The position numbers and the translations under genes are program-made. Below, piece by piece: positions 25,747-33,237 of a stretch of DNA of 64,000 bases. Source of the DNA: Heliomarina sp018223035 (GTDB lineage: Bacteria; Pseudomonadota; Alphaproteobacteria; Rhodobacterales; Rhodobacteraceae); contig JAAEZD010000003.1 in assembly GCA_018223035.1 (NCBI GenBank), positions 310,001 to 374,000 of the forward strand, given 5' to 3'. Positions within the stretch are counted from its first letter, which is position 1, and each line of letters opens with the position of its first letter. The notes below the pieces were generated by a model. It was not told the origin of the DNA. It worked only from the letters and a program-made list of their open reading frames with translations, and did no database searches.

Positions 25747-27444
25747 CTAGAGCCCCACCACGTCGACGGTTTCGCGGGTGGTGGTGGTCACTGTCCCCAG
25801 TTTGCGGATATGCGCTTCGACCACGTCCCAGATCGGCGGTCCTTCCGTGCCCTCGTTGACGCTTGCCCATCCGGCGACCTGATAGCTGCGGGCAGGGTCG
25901 ATCTTTTCACCGGTTTTCAACAGCGTCATCTCAGATATCCGCTCACCCTGCGGCTTTGAGATGTCGATACGGTAGCCAAGGCCGCCGGTCCGCACCATGT
26001 CACCGCCCTGCTGGTAATAGGGATCGGGATTAAAGATGTTATCCGCCACATCCTCCAGCACGACTTTCAAAAACTCGCCGGTCATCTCGGTGCGGTAGGC
26101 CTCGGGGTAGGTCATCGAGGTGACGTTCCAGATGTCTTCCCGGGTGATCTCGGCCCCGGGCGTCAGGCTTGGCCCCCAGCGCACACCGGGGCTCAGCGCA
26201 ATTTCCGCGTCGCGCTCAGAAAGCAACGCATCGCAGATCAGATCATCCCAGGAGCCATTGAAATTGCCGCGTCGGTACAAAAGCGAGTCGGTCGTACCGA
26301 TCACTTCCTCCAGTTCCGCCTTGAATGGCGCGCGTTCACTGTCGATCAGCGCAGCCATTTCGGCATCGGGTTCGATGACATCCGAAAAGATCGGGATCAG
26401 CTTGTGACGGAACCCCATCATCTGACCGTCCCGCACATCCAGATCGACACGGCTGACAAACTTTCCGTTCGACCCCGACGCGATGATGATCGTGTCGCCG
26501 ACCAGCACCGGTTCGGGCAGCGCGTCATGGGTATGGCCCGAAAGGATGACGTCGATACCTGTCACGACCGAGGCCATTTTCTTGTCCACGTCGAACCCGT
26601 TGTGCGAAAGGCAAACGACCAGTTCGGCCCCCTGTCCGCGCACCTCGTCGACCATCTCCTGCATATGCTGGTCCCGGATGCCAAACGAGTATTCTGGGAA
26701 CATCCAGCCGGGATTGGCGATCGGCATATAGGGGAACGCCTGTCCGATCACCGCAATCCTGACACCACCGCTCTCGAAGAACTTGTAAGGCGGGAAGAGT
26801 TCCGCTGGTTCGTCCCACTCCGCGTCAAAGATGTTCTGTCCCAGCGCGGCAAAGGGCAGCGCCTCGACAAGCTCGGCCACGCGGTCCGATCCAAGGGTGA
26901 ATTCCCAGTGAAAGGTCATCGCGTCGGGTTTCAGGGCCGCCATGACATTGAACATGTCCTGCGCCTGCGTCTGGTAGCAGGTATAGGACCCATGCCATGT
27001 ATCGCCGCCATCCAGCAAAAGAGCGTCCGGTCGCGCGGCGCGGATCGCCTTGACCACGGTCGCAACCCGGTCAAGCCCGCCAACCTTGCCGTATGTCTGC
27101 GCCAGCGCCGAAAAGTCCCCCGATGACAAGGCGTAATGCGACGGGCTACCATCCTCGATGCCATAGAGCCGGCGGAAATCGGCACCGGTGACATGTGGCA
27201 CCTCACCCTTGTTGGGGCCCACGCCGATGTTGACCGATGGTTCGCGAAACCAGATCGGCTTCAGCTGTGCGTGAATATCAGTGATGTGGATGAGCGAGAC
27301 ATTTCCGAAGGTTTCGAATTCCAACAGTTGGTCCTGGGTCAGGCGCTGCTGAGCCGCCAGCCGCGCCCATGATCCAAAGCCCGACGCTCCGGTCAGAGAC
27401 GCAGCGGCCATGGAAACCTGCAAAAAATCGCGTCGAGAGATCAT
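25747..27444 (-). CDS. soxB: Thiosulfohydrolase SoxB
   Basis: 565-residue dimanganese hydrolase that cleaves sulfate from SoxY-bound thiosulfonate. It belongs to the 5'-nucleotidase superfamily, shown by HITDIHAQL, LLLDGGDTWHGS, TFHWEFTLGSDR, VCLSHNGFDVD and ILSGHTHDALP metal-site motifs. The N-terminus ISRRDFLQVSMAAASLTGASG is a twin-arginine signal. The start MISRR at 27444 matches family practice and has AAGAAGG upstream; an alternative ATG is at 27462. A perfect inverted repeat directly upstream (27475-27498) suggests its own SoxR-controlled promoter. Confidence 0.96.
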   Translation of the reverse strand: MISRRDFLQVSMAAASLTGASGFGSWARLAAQQRLTQDQLLEFETFGNVSLIHITDIHAQLKPIWFREPSVNIGVGPNKGEVPHVTGADFRRLYGIEDGSPSHYALSSGDFSALAQTYGKVGGLDRVATVVKAIRAARPDALLLDGGDTWHGSYTCYQTQAQDMFNVMAALKPDAMTFHWEFTLGSDRVAELVEALPFAALGQNIFDAEWDEPAELFPPYKFFESGGVRIAVIGQAFPYMPIANPGWMFPEYSFGIRDQHMQEMVDEVRGQGAELVVCLSHNGFDVDKKMASVVTGIDVILSGHTHDALPEPVLVGDTIIIASGSNGKFVSRVDLDVRDGQMMGFRHKLIPIFSDVIEPDAEMAALIDSERAPFKAELEEVIGTTDSLLYRRGNFNGSWDDLICDALLSERDAEIALSPGVRWGPSLTPGAEITREDIWNVTSMTYPEAYRTEMTGEFLKVVLEDVADNIFNPDPYYQQGGDMVRTGGLGYRIDISKPQGERISEMTLLKTGEKIDPARSYQVAGWASVNEGTEGPPIWDVVEAHIRKLGTVTTTTRETVDVVGL

Positions 27445-27474
27445 GTGCACTGCCTTCTTCATCGGTTCACATAT

Positions 27475-27498
27475 AAACATTCATTATTATGAATGTTT
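27475..27498. promoter_or_regulatory. Probable SoxR operator upstream of soxB
   Basis: Perfect 10-bp inverted repeat, arms AAACATTCAT and ATGAATGTTT, spacer TATT. Its centre (27479-27494) is an exact ATTC-N8-GAAT, the motif known for the ArsR-type persulfide sensor SqrR of Rhodobacter, a relative of SoxR. It lies 31 bases upstream of the soxB start and 45 bases past the soxA stop. Confidence 0.7.
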
Positions 27499-27542
27499 TG
27501 GTGTGGTTATCCCCGCCCGGATTTTCCGCGCGGGGTTTTGAC

Positions 27543-28397
27543 TCAGTTTCGGACCGATGGTGCGGACACCGAAAGCCCATTGCCGCGCGAGGCGACGTAA
27601 AGCTCCAGCGCGATGAACTCGGGGCTGCCGGGGCTGAATGTCTCGGCTCGGGTGTCACGGATGCACCCCTTGAAACGAGCCTGCACCTGGTTCAGCTTGG
27701 TGTTCTTGAGCCGGTAGGTCGGGAAGCCGTTGATCTGGCCCTGGCTGAGGTGATCGGCCCGGATGTGATTGCCATAGTTTTCCTCGTGGCAATTCGCGCA
27801 GCTCAGTTCAAGCTGACCATACCGGGTGTAGTAGATCTCTTTGCCTTTTTCCCAGGTCTCCCGGGCCGGGCCGTCGATGGCCACGTTCACCGGAAGCCCC
27901 CGCGACTGGACGGAAATAAGAGCCTCCATCGCCGTCATCTTGGCGCTGGTATAGCCATAGGGTTCCGCGCCCATCCGGTTCTCGCGGCAATCGTTGATCT
28001 GCATCGCAAGGGTGCGGACCTCACCGGCATCGTCGTTCCATTTAGGATAGACCGCGCGAACGCCGGCCATGCTTTCGGCCGGGTCGTCACCGTGACAGGA
28101 TGCGCAGGACTTGTTCTTGTCGCCCTCTACCGTCGACCAGCGATCCATGGCCTGATCCACCGCGATCATGCCGGGGTTGTCGAAATCATCCGCTTCCAGC
28201 GCCTGCGTCTCTTCCGACCGGAAACGCCAGCCGGAATAGATGGTGTCGATGTTTTCCATATGATCCGGCGCGGCCGCTTCGGTAACGATCTCGGTTTCGC
28301 CATTGATGACAAGCTGATTGTCATCGGCGTCCGCAAAGGCGGCTGTACCAAACGCCGCGAACGTGACGGCCATGGCCGTCATCGATTTGTACTTCAT
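27543..28397 (-). CDS. soxA: Sulfur oxidation diheme cytochrome SoxA
   Basis: 284-residue diheme subunit of SoxXA, which couples thiosulfate oxidatively to the SoxY cysteine. Signal peptide (SMTAMAVTFAAFGTAAFA). Heme motifs are CASCH at 98-102 and CANCH at 200-204. Cys245 (FKGCIRDTR) matches the cysteine that becomes the persulfide heme ligand. It lies 53 bases after soxZ and is followed by a short gap holding an operator before soxB. Confidence 0.96.
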   Translation of the reverse strand: MKYKSMTAMAVTFAAFGTAAFADADDNQLVINGETEIVTEAAAPDHMENIDTIYSGWRFRSEETQALEADDFDNPGMIAVDQAMDRWSTVEGDKNKSCASCHGDDPAESMAGVRAVYPKWNDDAGEVRTLAMQINDCRENRMGAEPYGYTSAKMTAMEALISVQSRGLPVNVAIDGPARETWEKGKEIYYTRYGQLELSCANCHEENYGNHIRADHLSQGQINGFPTYRLKNTKLNQVQARFKGCIRDTRAETFSPGSPEFIALELYVASRGNGLSVSAPSVRN

Positions 28398-28450
28398 GTC
28401 ACTCCTCCCAAAGCTGCCTGCCCCGGACGGGTCCGGAGCAGGTGGCGCGT

Positions 28451-28780
28451 TCAGCCGATCTCGACCGCCTTGCTTTCCTCGTAGACAGAGCCGTCATCGT
28501 CGTACCAGATGAATTTGAACTCACCGGCTTCGGGCACCTTGGCCACGAATTCGAAATACGGGTTGGTCGAAATCGCCGGTTCCAGCGTGACGTCGATCAC
28601 GTTCTGGCCGTTGAAATCGCAGGTAAAGCGATTGATGATCGAGCGCGGTATCTTGTTGCCATCGCTGTCTTTCCGCTGGCCGCTCTCCATCGGGTGGCTG
28701 ATCAGCGTCTTGATGACGATATCCTCGCCCGCCGCCGCCGATTTCGGTACTTTCACGCGGGCTTTTACACCTTCTGCCAT
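28451..28780 (-). CDS. soxZ: Sulfur carrier complex subunit SoxZ
   Basis: 109-residue subunit of the SoxYZ carrier, immunoglobulin-like fold, no signal peptide (exported with SoxY). Family segments are KARVKVPKSAAAGEDIVIKTLISHPME and NPYFEFVAKVPEAGEFKFIWYDDDG. I chose the start MAEGVK at 28780, with GGAG eight bases upstream; the longer frame from 28816 overlaps soxY and begins with unlikely AAAAA sequence. It is 16 bases after soxY. Confidence 0.96.
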   Translation of the reverse strand: MAEGVKARVKVPKSAAAGEDIVIKTLISHPMESGQRKDSDGNKIPRSIINRFTCDFNGQNVIDVTLEPAISTNPYFEFVAKVPEAGEFKFIWYDDDGSVYEESKAVEIG

Positions 28781-28796
28781 TTCTTGAGCTCCTCTC

Positions 28797-29216
28797 TCAG
28801 CCGCCGCAGCCGCCAATGGTGACCTTCACGGTCTTCGATGCCTTGGCGAAACTGCCGTCGGCAAGTTTTGCCACCGCCACCACGTCCTGCGTCCCGGCCA
28901 GCCGGATACGCGTCGAGGCACGCTGTTCAGAGGCAAGCGGACCAAAGTTGAAGGTCGCGACCGGCGGGGTGGGGTTTCCTGTTGCCAGAACCATAATGGC
29001 CGTGGCGCCCGGGGCGCTGACATCGATTGGAACCGTGTTGCCGTTTTCCGCGATCTCTGGCGCGGTCAGGTCGACCCCGCCCTCCGTCAGATCCGCACCG
29101 CCGGTAAACTCCGCGATCAGATCGTCTGCTGTCGCCGCGTTCACGCGGAACGGCAGGAATGTCATGGCCGCAGCGCCAATCCCAAGGGCCAGGGTTTCGC
29201 GTCTCGTCAGTTGCAT
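28797..29216 (-). CDS. soxY: Sulfur carrier protein SoxY
   Basis: 139-residue carrier on which sulfur intermediates are covalently held. A twin-arginine signal (TRRETLALGIGAAAMTFLPF) exports it together with SoxZ. The C-terminus is the diagnostic swinging arm GGCGG, with Cys137 as the sulfur-binding residue. It lies between soxX (22 bases upstream) and soxZ. Confidence 0.97.
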   Translation of the reverse strand: MQLTRRETLALGIGAAAMTFLPFRVNAATADDLIAEFTGGADLTEGGVDLTAPEIAENGNTVPIDVSAPGATAIMVLATGNPTPPVATFNFGPLASEQRASTRIRLAGTQDVVAVAKLADGSFAKASKTVKVTIGGCGG

Positions 29217-29238
29217 TGCACTCTCCTCATCATGCGGG

Positions 29239-29715
29239 TCATCCCTCCTTCAGCGTTTGGAGAAAGGCGACGACGTCCTCGATCTCCTGCGCCGACAGGA
29301 TCGGTGGCAGGTCAGCCGGTGCGGCCTTGCCCGTATAGGCATCGCCGGGGCGGACAAAGCCGGTGGTCTTGTAAAAGGCTGGCATCACCGTCCCTTCAAA
29401 GGTCTGTTTCGCGTTGGCCACGATCCCGCGCAGCTCGGCTGCGCTGCGATACTCGCCAACAAAGTCGAGCGGCGGGCCCACTTCGCCATGAAACGGTGCG
29501 TCTTTCAGCGCCGCCACATCATGGCAGGCGACGCAGTTGCCCTTGCCACGCGATATCATGATCTCCCTGCCGCGCGCCGGATCGCCCGGCGCATCGGTGA
29601 GCGGCGTTTCGATCGCTCCCTCGTTGAACTCGATGTTCGCAGGCAGCACTGTCTCAGCCACCGCAGCGGTCGCGCAGAGCGCGAGCGCAGACGGAATCAG
29701 AACCGTGATCCTCAT
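29239..29715 (-). CDS. soxX: Sulfur oxidation monoheme cytochrome SoxX
   Basis: 158-residue cytochrome c subunit of SoxXA. Signal peptide (LIPSALALCATAAVA). The heme-binding CVACH lies at 61-65 and the axial-ligand region GTVMPAFY follows. I chose the start at 29715 because GGGAGGAG lies immediately upstream; the frame opens earlier, at 29748. It is the first gene after the operator at 29775-29790, so a soxXYZA promoter is likely there in addition to transcription from soxV. Confidence 0.95.
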   Translation of the reverse strand: MRITVLIPSALALCATAAVAETVLPANIEFNEGAIETPLTDAPGDPARGREIMISRGKGNCVACHDVAALKDAPFHGEVGPPLDFVGEYRSAAELRGIVANAKQTFEGTVMPAFYKTTGFVRPGDAYTGKAAPADLPPILSAQEIEDVVAFLQTLKEG

Positions 29716-29774
29716 GTCTCCTCCCGAATTGTAACGTAACGTTAGCAACGATATGCCGCAGAACGCAACATCAA

Positions 29775-29790
29775 ATTCATCTAATTGAAT
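29775..29790. promoter_or_regulatory. Probable SoxR operator upstream of soxX
   Basis: ATTCATCTAATTGAAT, an exact ATTC-N8-GAAT inverted repeat in the 99-base gap between soxW and soxX, 60 bases upstream of the soxX start. The surrounding sequence is AT-rich, as in a promoter. It is the same motif as in front of soxB. Confidence 0.7.
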
Positions 29791-29814
29791 ATTATGATGT
29801 GATTCGCTCGCGAT

Positions 29815-30378
29815 TCAGTTCCCGCGCTCTTTGATTTTCCGGGCATGGTATTTCTGAAACGGCTCCTCCCCATCATAGCCTTTTTCCAGCACCCAGTTCA
29901 GCAGGTCGAAGGTAGTCTGCTTGCCAAAGGCACCCGGCATGACGGCAGCGGCTGCCTGCGTGGCCATCGCGTCCTTTGGCACCTGTTCCTGCATGAAGAT
30001 CATCGTCGGGGTGAACAGCAGGCCCCAGCGGCGCACCATCTCTTTTTCGGGCAGTGCAGTGCCATCAAAATCGGTGACTTCTACGTCGCCGAACATATTG
30101 ATCTGGATGACAAAATACTTGTCGTTCAGCAGGGTCTCGATTTCAGGCTGGATAAAGACTTCCTCGTGCATCTTGCTGCAGTAAATGCAGCCCCTTTGCT
30201 CGATCAGCAGCATCAGCCGCTTGCCTTCCGCCTGTGCTTCGCCAAGGTCTTCGCGCAGGTCTTTAAAGGTGTCGTGCATCCACGGTGCCTTGTGTAGTCC
30301 GTCATCACCCAACCCGGTCGCATGAACCGGCGCTGCCATCGTCAGCGCGACGGCCAGTGTTCCTAAGAGTTGCTTCAT
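29815..30378 (-). CDS. soxW: Periplasmic thioredoxin SoxW
   Basis: 187-residue thioredoxin-fold protein with a signal peptide (LLGTLAVALTMAAPVHA). The redox motif is CIYC at 64-67 in LIEQRGCIYCSKMHEEV. In the sox system, SoxW and SoxS are thiol-disulfide proteins. The SoxV partner and this position favour SoxW, but a SoxS-like role in keeping the SoxY cysteine reduced is possible, as no separate soxS is present. It follows soxV by 18 bases. Confidence 0.88.
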   Translation of the reverse strand: MKQLLGTLAVALTMAAPVHATGLGDDGLHKAPWMHDTFKDLREDLGEAQAEGKRLMLLIEQRGCIYCSKMHEEVFIQPEIETLLNDKYFVIQINMFGDVEVTDFDGTALPEKEMVRRWGLLFTPTMIFMQEQVPKDAMATQAAAAVMPGAFGKQTTFDLLNWVLEKGYDGEEPFQKYHARKIKERGN

Positions 30379-30396
30379 TTTCTCCTCCCGGGGGCC

Positions 30397-31137
30397 TCAC
30401 CCCACATTCTGGAACCACGGCACGTGTTCCAGCATCCATTGCGCAATAAGGTTCACCGAATCCGTTGCGATCAGCACCGCGAACAGGATGAGCAGCACGC
30501 CCATGGCCTTTTCGACCAGGCCAAGATGCTTTCGGAATCGCTTCATCCACCGCATGAACGGGCCGACGAACAGCGCCGCGACCACGAATGGCGCGGTCAT
30601 CCCGACCCCGTAGATGAATAGGAGGAGCCCGCCCCGCAGGGCCGATTCCTCTCCGGCGGCGGTGAACAGGATCGCGGCCAATACTGGACCCACACAGGGT
30701 GTCCAACCAAAGGCAAAAGCCAGACCGATCACATAGGCGCCCGCAAGGCTGACGTTCTGTACATCGCCCGCATCGGCCCGCCATTCGCGGTAGAGCAGGG
30801 GGATTTTTACAACCCCCAGAAAATGCAGCCCCATGGCAAAGATGATCGCAGCCGCCGCCCAATTGAGGATATCGAAATAGTCCCGCACCATCTGGCCAAA
30901 GAAGGAGGCCGATGCTCCCAGAGCGACAAAGATCGTGATCACGCCAAGCGCGAACAGGGCCGAGGCCAGAACCGCCCGTCGCCGGACCGCCGCTGTGACG
31001 GCGCCGTCTTCCGCAAGGTTCTGCACCCCCGTCCCCGCCAGGTAGCCAAGGTAGAATGGCACCATGGGCAGGATGCAGGGCGACACAAAGGACAGCAGCC
31101 CCGCGACCAAAGCGCCCAGAAAAGTGACATTCAGCAT
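30397..31137 (-). CDS. soxV: Thiol-disulfide electron transfer membrane protein SoxV (CcdA family)
   Basis: 246-residue inner-membrane protein with six helices, of the CcdA/DsbD-beta family. It carries reductant across the membrane to SoxW. The two conserved cysteines are Cys21 (SFVSPCILPMVPFYLGY) and Cys148 (FGWTPCVGPVLAAI). It is the first gene of the leftward sox operon and is divergent from soxR across 271 bases that contain a variant operator. Confidence 0.94.
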   Translation of the reverse strand: MLNVTFLGALVAGLLSFVSPCILPMVPFYLGYLAGTGVQNLAEDGAVTAAVRRRAVLASALFALGVITIFVALGASASFFGQMVRDYFDILNWAAAAIIFAMGLHFLGVVKIPLLYREWRADAGDVQNVSLAGAYVIGLAFAFGWTPCVGPVLAAILFTAAGEESALRGGLLLFIYGVGMTAPFVVAALFVGPFMRWMKRFRKHLGLVEKAMGVLLILFAVLIATDSVNLIAQWMLEHVPWFQNVG

Positions 31138-31162
31138 CGGAACCGTCCATTCATCTTGATAA

Positions 31163-31190
31163 ATTCAAATATTACATTATGATGTTGAAT
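31163..31190. promoter_or_regulatory. Variant SoxR-type operator upstream of soxV
   Basis: Arms ATTCAA (31163-31168) and TTGAAT (31185-31190) are inverted across a 16-base spacer whose central CATT lies eight bases from each arm, giving ATTC-N8-CATT-N8-GAAT. It thus looks like two overlapping half-matches of the exact motif found at 27479 and 29775. It is 26 bases upstream of the soxV start. Confidence 0.5.
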
Positions 31191-31419
31191 GACCTTGGGT
31201 CAATCTGGCAAAGTGAAGATTACAAAACGAATATCTCTCGTCGTCTTGGCATTGGCCCCGCAATTCTGTTGGGCCGATACCCGCGTCCTCAATGGCGTCG
31301 GGTCCAAACGGTTTGCCTGCCGACCGGGTAAAGACTTTTTTCGCATCCCATTGAGCCCTATGCTAACAACCGACGACATGGGCTTGAGCGAAACAGGACG
31401 GATGAACGATGACGCTTGA
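31189..31419 (+). CDS. Possible small exported protein upstream of soxR (low confidence)
   Basis: 76-codon frame reading KITKRISLVVLALAPQFCWA then DTRVLNG, which resembles a signal peptide with a 35-40-residue mature peptide containing one cysteine. Its end overlaps the soxR start by 11 bases, compatible with coupling. Against it: the ATG at 31189 overlaps the variant operator, there is no clear Shine-Dalgarno, and no family is recognised. It may be only untranslated leader. Confidence 0.25.
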   Translation: MTLGQSGKVKITKRISLVVLALAPQFCWADTRVLNGVGSKRFACRPGKDFFRIPLSPMLTTDDMGLSETGRMNDDA

Positions 31420-31795
31420 AAGCGGCAATACTGAAAATCAAAACGCCGAACCTGTCGTCACGCGCCTTCCGGTCTTTGACGCGGATACAAGCCCCGAGGA
31501 AATGGACCGGATGATGCGCAATGCCACGCGCGCGTCGAATTTCCTCAAGACGATCGGACACGAAGGCCGGATGATGATCCTGTGCCATCTCGTCTCGGGC
31601 GAAAAGTCGGTGATGGAACTCGAAGAACTGTTGTCGGCACGACAAGCGGCGGTCTCTCAGCAGCTGTCGCGGCTCAGGCTTGAAGGGCTGGTGACGCCGC
31701 GCCGCGAGGGCAAGACGATCTACTACGCCTTGACAGATGACCGTCCGCGCAAAATCATGGAAGTTGTCTACGACCTGTTCTGTCGGGAGGAGTGA
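31409..31795 (+). CDS. soxR: ArsR-family sulfur-responsive repressor SoxR
   Basis: 128-residue ArsR/SmtB-type repressor. The winged helix-turn-helix is seen in LLSARQAAVSQQLSRLRLEGLVTPRREGKTIYYAL (about 75-108). Cys59 (MMILCHLV) and Cys125 (YDLFCREE) occupy the positions of the persulfide-sensing cysteine pair of SoxR, SqrR and BigR. It should repress the sox genes and release DNA when its cysteines are linked by polysulfide. It is divergent from soxV and followed by a sulfur transporter gene. Confidence 0.92.
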   Translation: MTLESGNTENQNAEPVVTRLPVFDADTSPEEMDRMMRNATRASNFLKTIGHEGRMMILCHLVSGEKSVMELEELLSARQAAVSQQLSRLRLEGLVTPRREGKTIYYALTDDRPRKIMEVVYDLFCREE

Positions 31796-31835
31796 CCGCG
31801 CGGCCCGCCGCACGGTTAAGGCACAGGACGATGAA

Positions 31836-32882
31836 ATGCTTGACTATCTGTCCGAGGCGCAGGCTATTGCGCTGATCGGCCTATTGGGCGGTATCGCCCT
31901 TGGCCTTGCCGCGCGTGTCGGTCGTTTCTGCACGCTTGGCGCCATCGAGGATGCGCTCTATGGCGGGGATGAACGACGCTTGCGTATGTGGGGAATCGCC
32001 ATCGGCACGGCCGTGATCGCGGCTCATCTCGCTATGCATTTCAACCTGATCGCCGCCGAAGACACCGCTTATGTCGCCCTGACCTGGAACCCGGTCGGCG
32101 CGGTACTCGGCGGGCTGACTTTCGGTTACGGCATGGCGCTCAGCGGCAACTGTGGCTACGGCGCGCTGGCGCGTCTGGGTGGAGGCGACCTCCGTTCCCT
32201 GATGATCGTACTGGTAATGGGCATTTCGGCATATATCGTGATGTCCGGTCCGCTCGCGACTCTGCGCCTGACGCTCTTTCCGGTCGATACGGCCCCTGAT
32301 CCGCAAAGCATGTCCCTCGCCATCGAGGCTTTGACAGGCGTCCCACGCTGGATCACCGGTGTCGCCATCGGCGCGATCATCCTTGGCGCGACCTTTGCCC
32401 ATCAGTGGGAACCCATGACTGTCCGGCATATATTCTGGGGCGCGGTGGTCGGCCTTGCCGTGGTTTCGGGCTGGATGGGCACAGAGTGGGTTTCTGTCCA
32501 TGGCTTCTCGGCCGAGATCCCCCGCACCCATACTTTTGCCGCACCGATCGGAGAAACCACGCTCTTTCTCATGACAGCCTCGGGCACGCCGCTGACCTTC
32601 GGTGTCGGTTCTATCGCGGGCGTGCTCGCCGGATCATGGATCGGCTCTTGCCTGCGGGGTGAATTCCGCTGGGAAGCCTGCGACGATTCCCGCGAATTAA
32701 AACGCCAGATTGTTGGCGCCTCGCTCATGGGCGGCGGTGCGATACTGGCGGTCGGCTGCAGCATCGGGCAGGGCGTTTCGGCATTCTCGCTGCTGGCCTA
32801 TTCCGCCGTGCCGACACTGCTGTCGATCTTTGCCGGCGCGGCGCTGGGCCTGCGTCACCTGCTCTTGGGTTACTCCCAGTAA
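31836..32882 (+). CDS. YeeE/YedE-family sulfur (thiosulfate) transporter, TsuA-like
   Basis: 348-residue inner-membrane protein with about nine to ten helices, YeeE/YedE (DUF395) family, whose member TsuA takes up thiosulfate. Conserved cysteine motifs are GRFCTLGAIEDA (Cys32), SGNCGYGALARLGGGDLRSL (Cys106) and a late GCSIGQGVSAF. I chose the start MLDYL at 31836, with AGGA upstream; the open frame begins inside soxR. It lies 40 bases after soxR and is probably co-transcribed with it. The substrate is inferred from the sox context. Confidence 0.88.
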   Translation: MLDYLSEAQAIALIGLLGGIALGLAARVGRFCTLGAIEDALYGGDERRLRMWGIAIGTAVIAAHLAMHFNLIAAEDTAYVALTWNPVGAVLGGLTFGYGMALSGNCGYGALARLGGGDLRSLMIVLVMGISAYIVMSGPLATLRLTLFPVDTAPDPQSMSLAIEALTGVPRWITGVAIGAIILGATFAHQWEPMTVRHIFWGAVVGLAVVSGWMGTEWVSVHGFSAEIPRTHTFAAPIGETTLFLMTASGTPLTFGVGSIAGVLAGSWIGSCLRGEFRWEACDDSRELKRQIVGASLMGGGAILAVGCSIGQGVSAFSLLAYSAVPTLLSIFAGAALGLRHLLLGYSQ

Positions 32883-32886
32883 ACAG

Positions 32887-33237
32887 TCACGCCTCGTTCG
32901 CCGGTTCCGTCTCTCTCGTCGCGCGGTAGACGGCCACGATGTCCCGCCGAACCTCATCGGGCTGTTTTTCCACCGCCTTGGCAAGGCATTTCAACTCCCG
33001 CCGCGCGCTGTGAAGGTTGTCGAGCAAGGACAGGACGACCGGGATCGCATCGGTGGGCAGAGACATCTCCTTGCGCAGATCGCACACCAGCCGGATTCGC
33101 GCGATGTCCAGATCATCGAAAACCGGGCCGCTGGCGCCCTGCGCGGGGCGCACCCAGCCTTCTCCAACCCAGATCCGCAGATCCCTGAGACTCAGGCGCC
33201 GGATACGGGCAACGACAGCACGTTCGTCATAGCTCAT
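32887..33237 (-). CDS. cbpM: Chaperone modulator CbpM
   Basis: 116-residue MerR-like helix-turn-helix protein of the CbpM type, which binds the J-domain of CbpA and inhibits it. The sequence RIRRLSLRDLRIWVGEGWVRPAQGASGPVFDDLDIARIRLVCDLRKEM fits. Its start overlaps the cbpA stop by four bases (ATGA-type coupling), which is the usual arrangement. It is convergent with the sulfur transporter, with only four bases between stops. Confidence 0.88.
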   Translation of the reverse strand: MSYDERAVVARIRRLSLRDLRIWVGEGWVRPAQGASGPVFDDLDIARIRLVCDLRKEMSLPTDAIPVVLSLLDNLHSARRELKCLAKAVEKQPDEVRRDIVAVYRATRETEPANEA

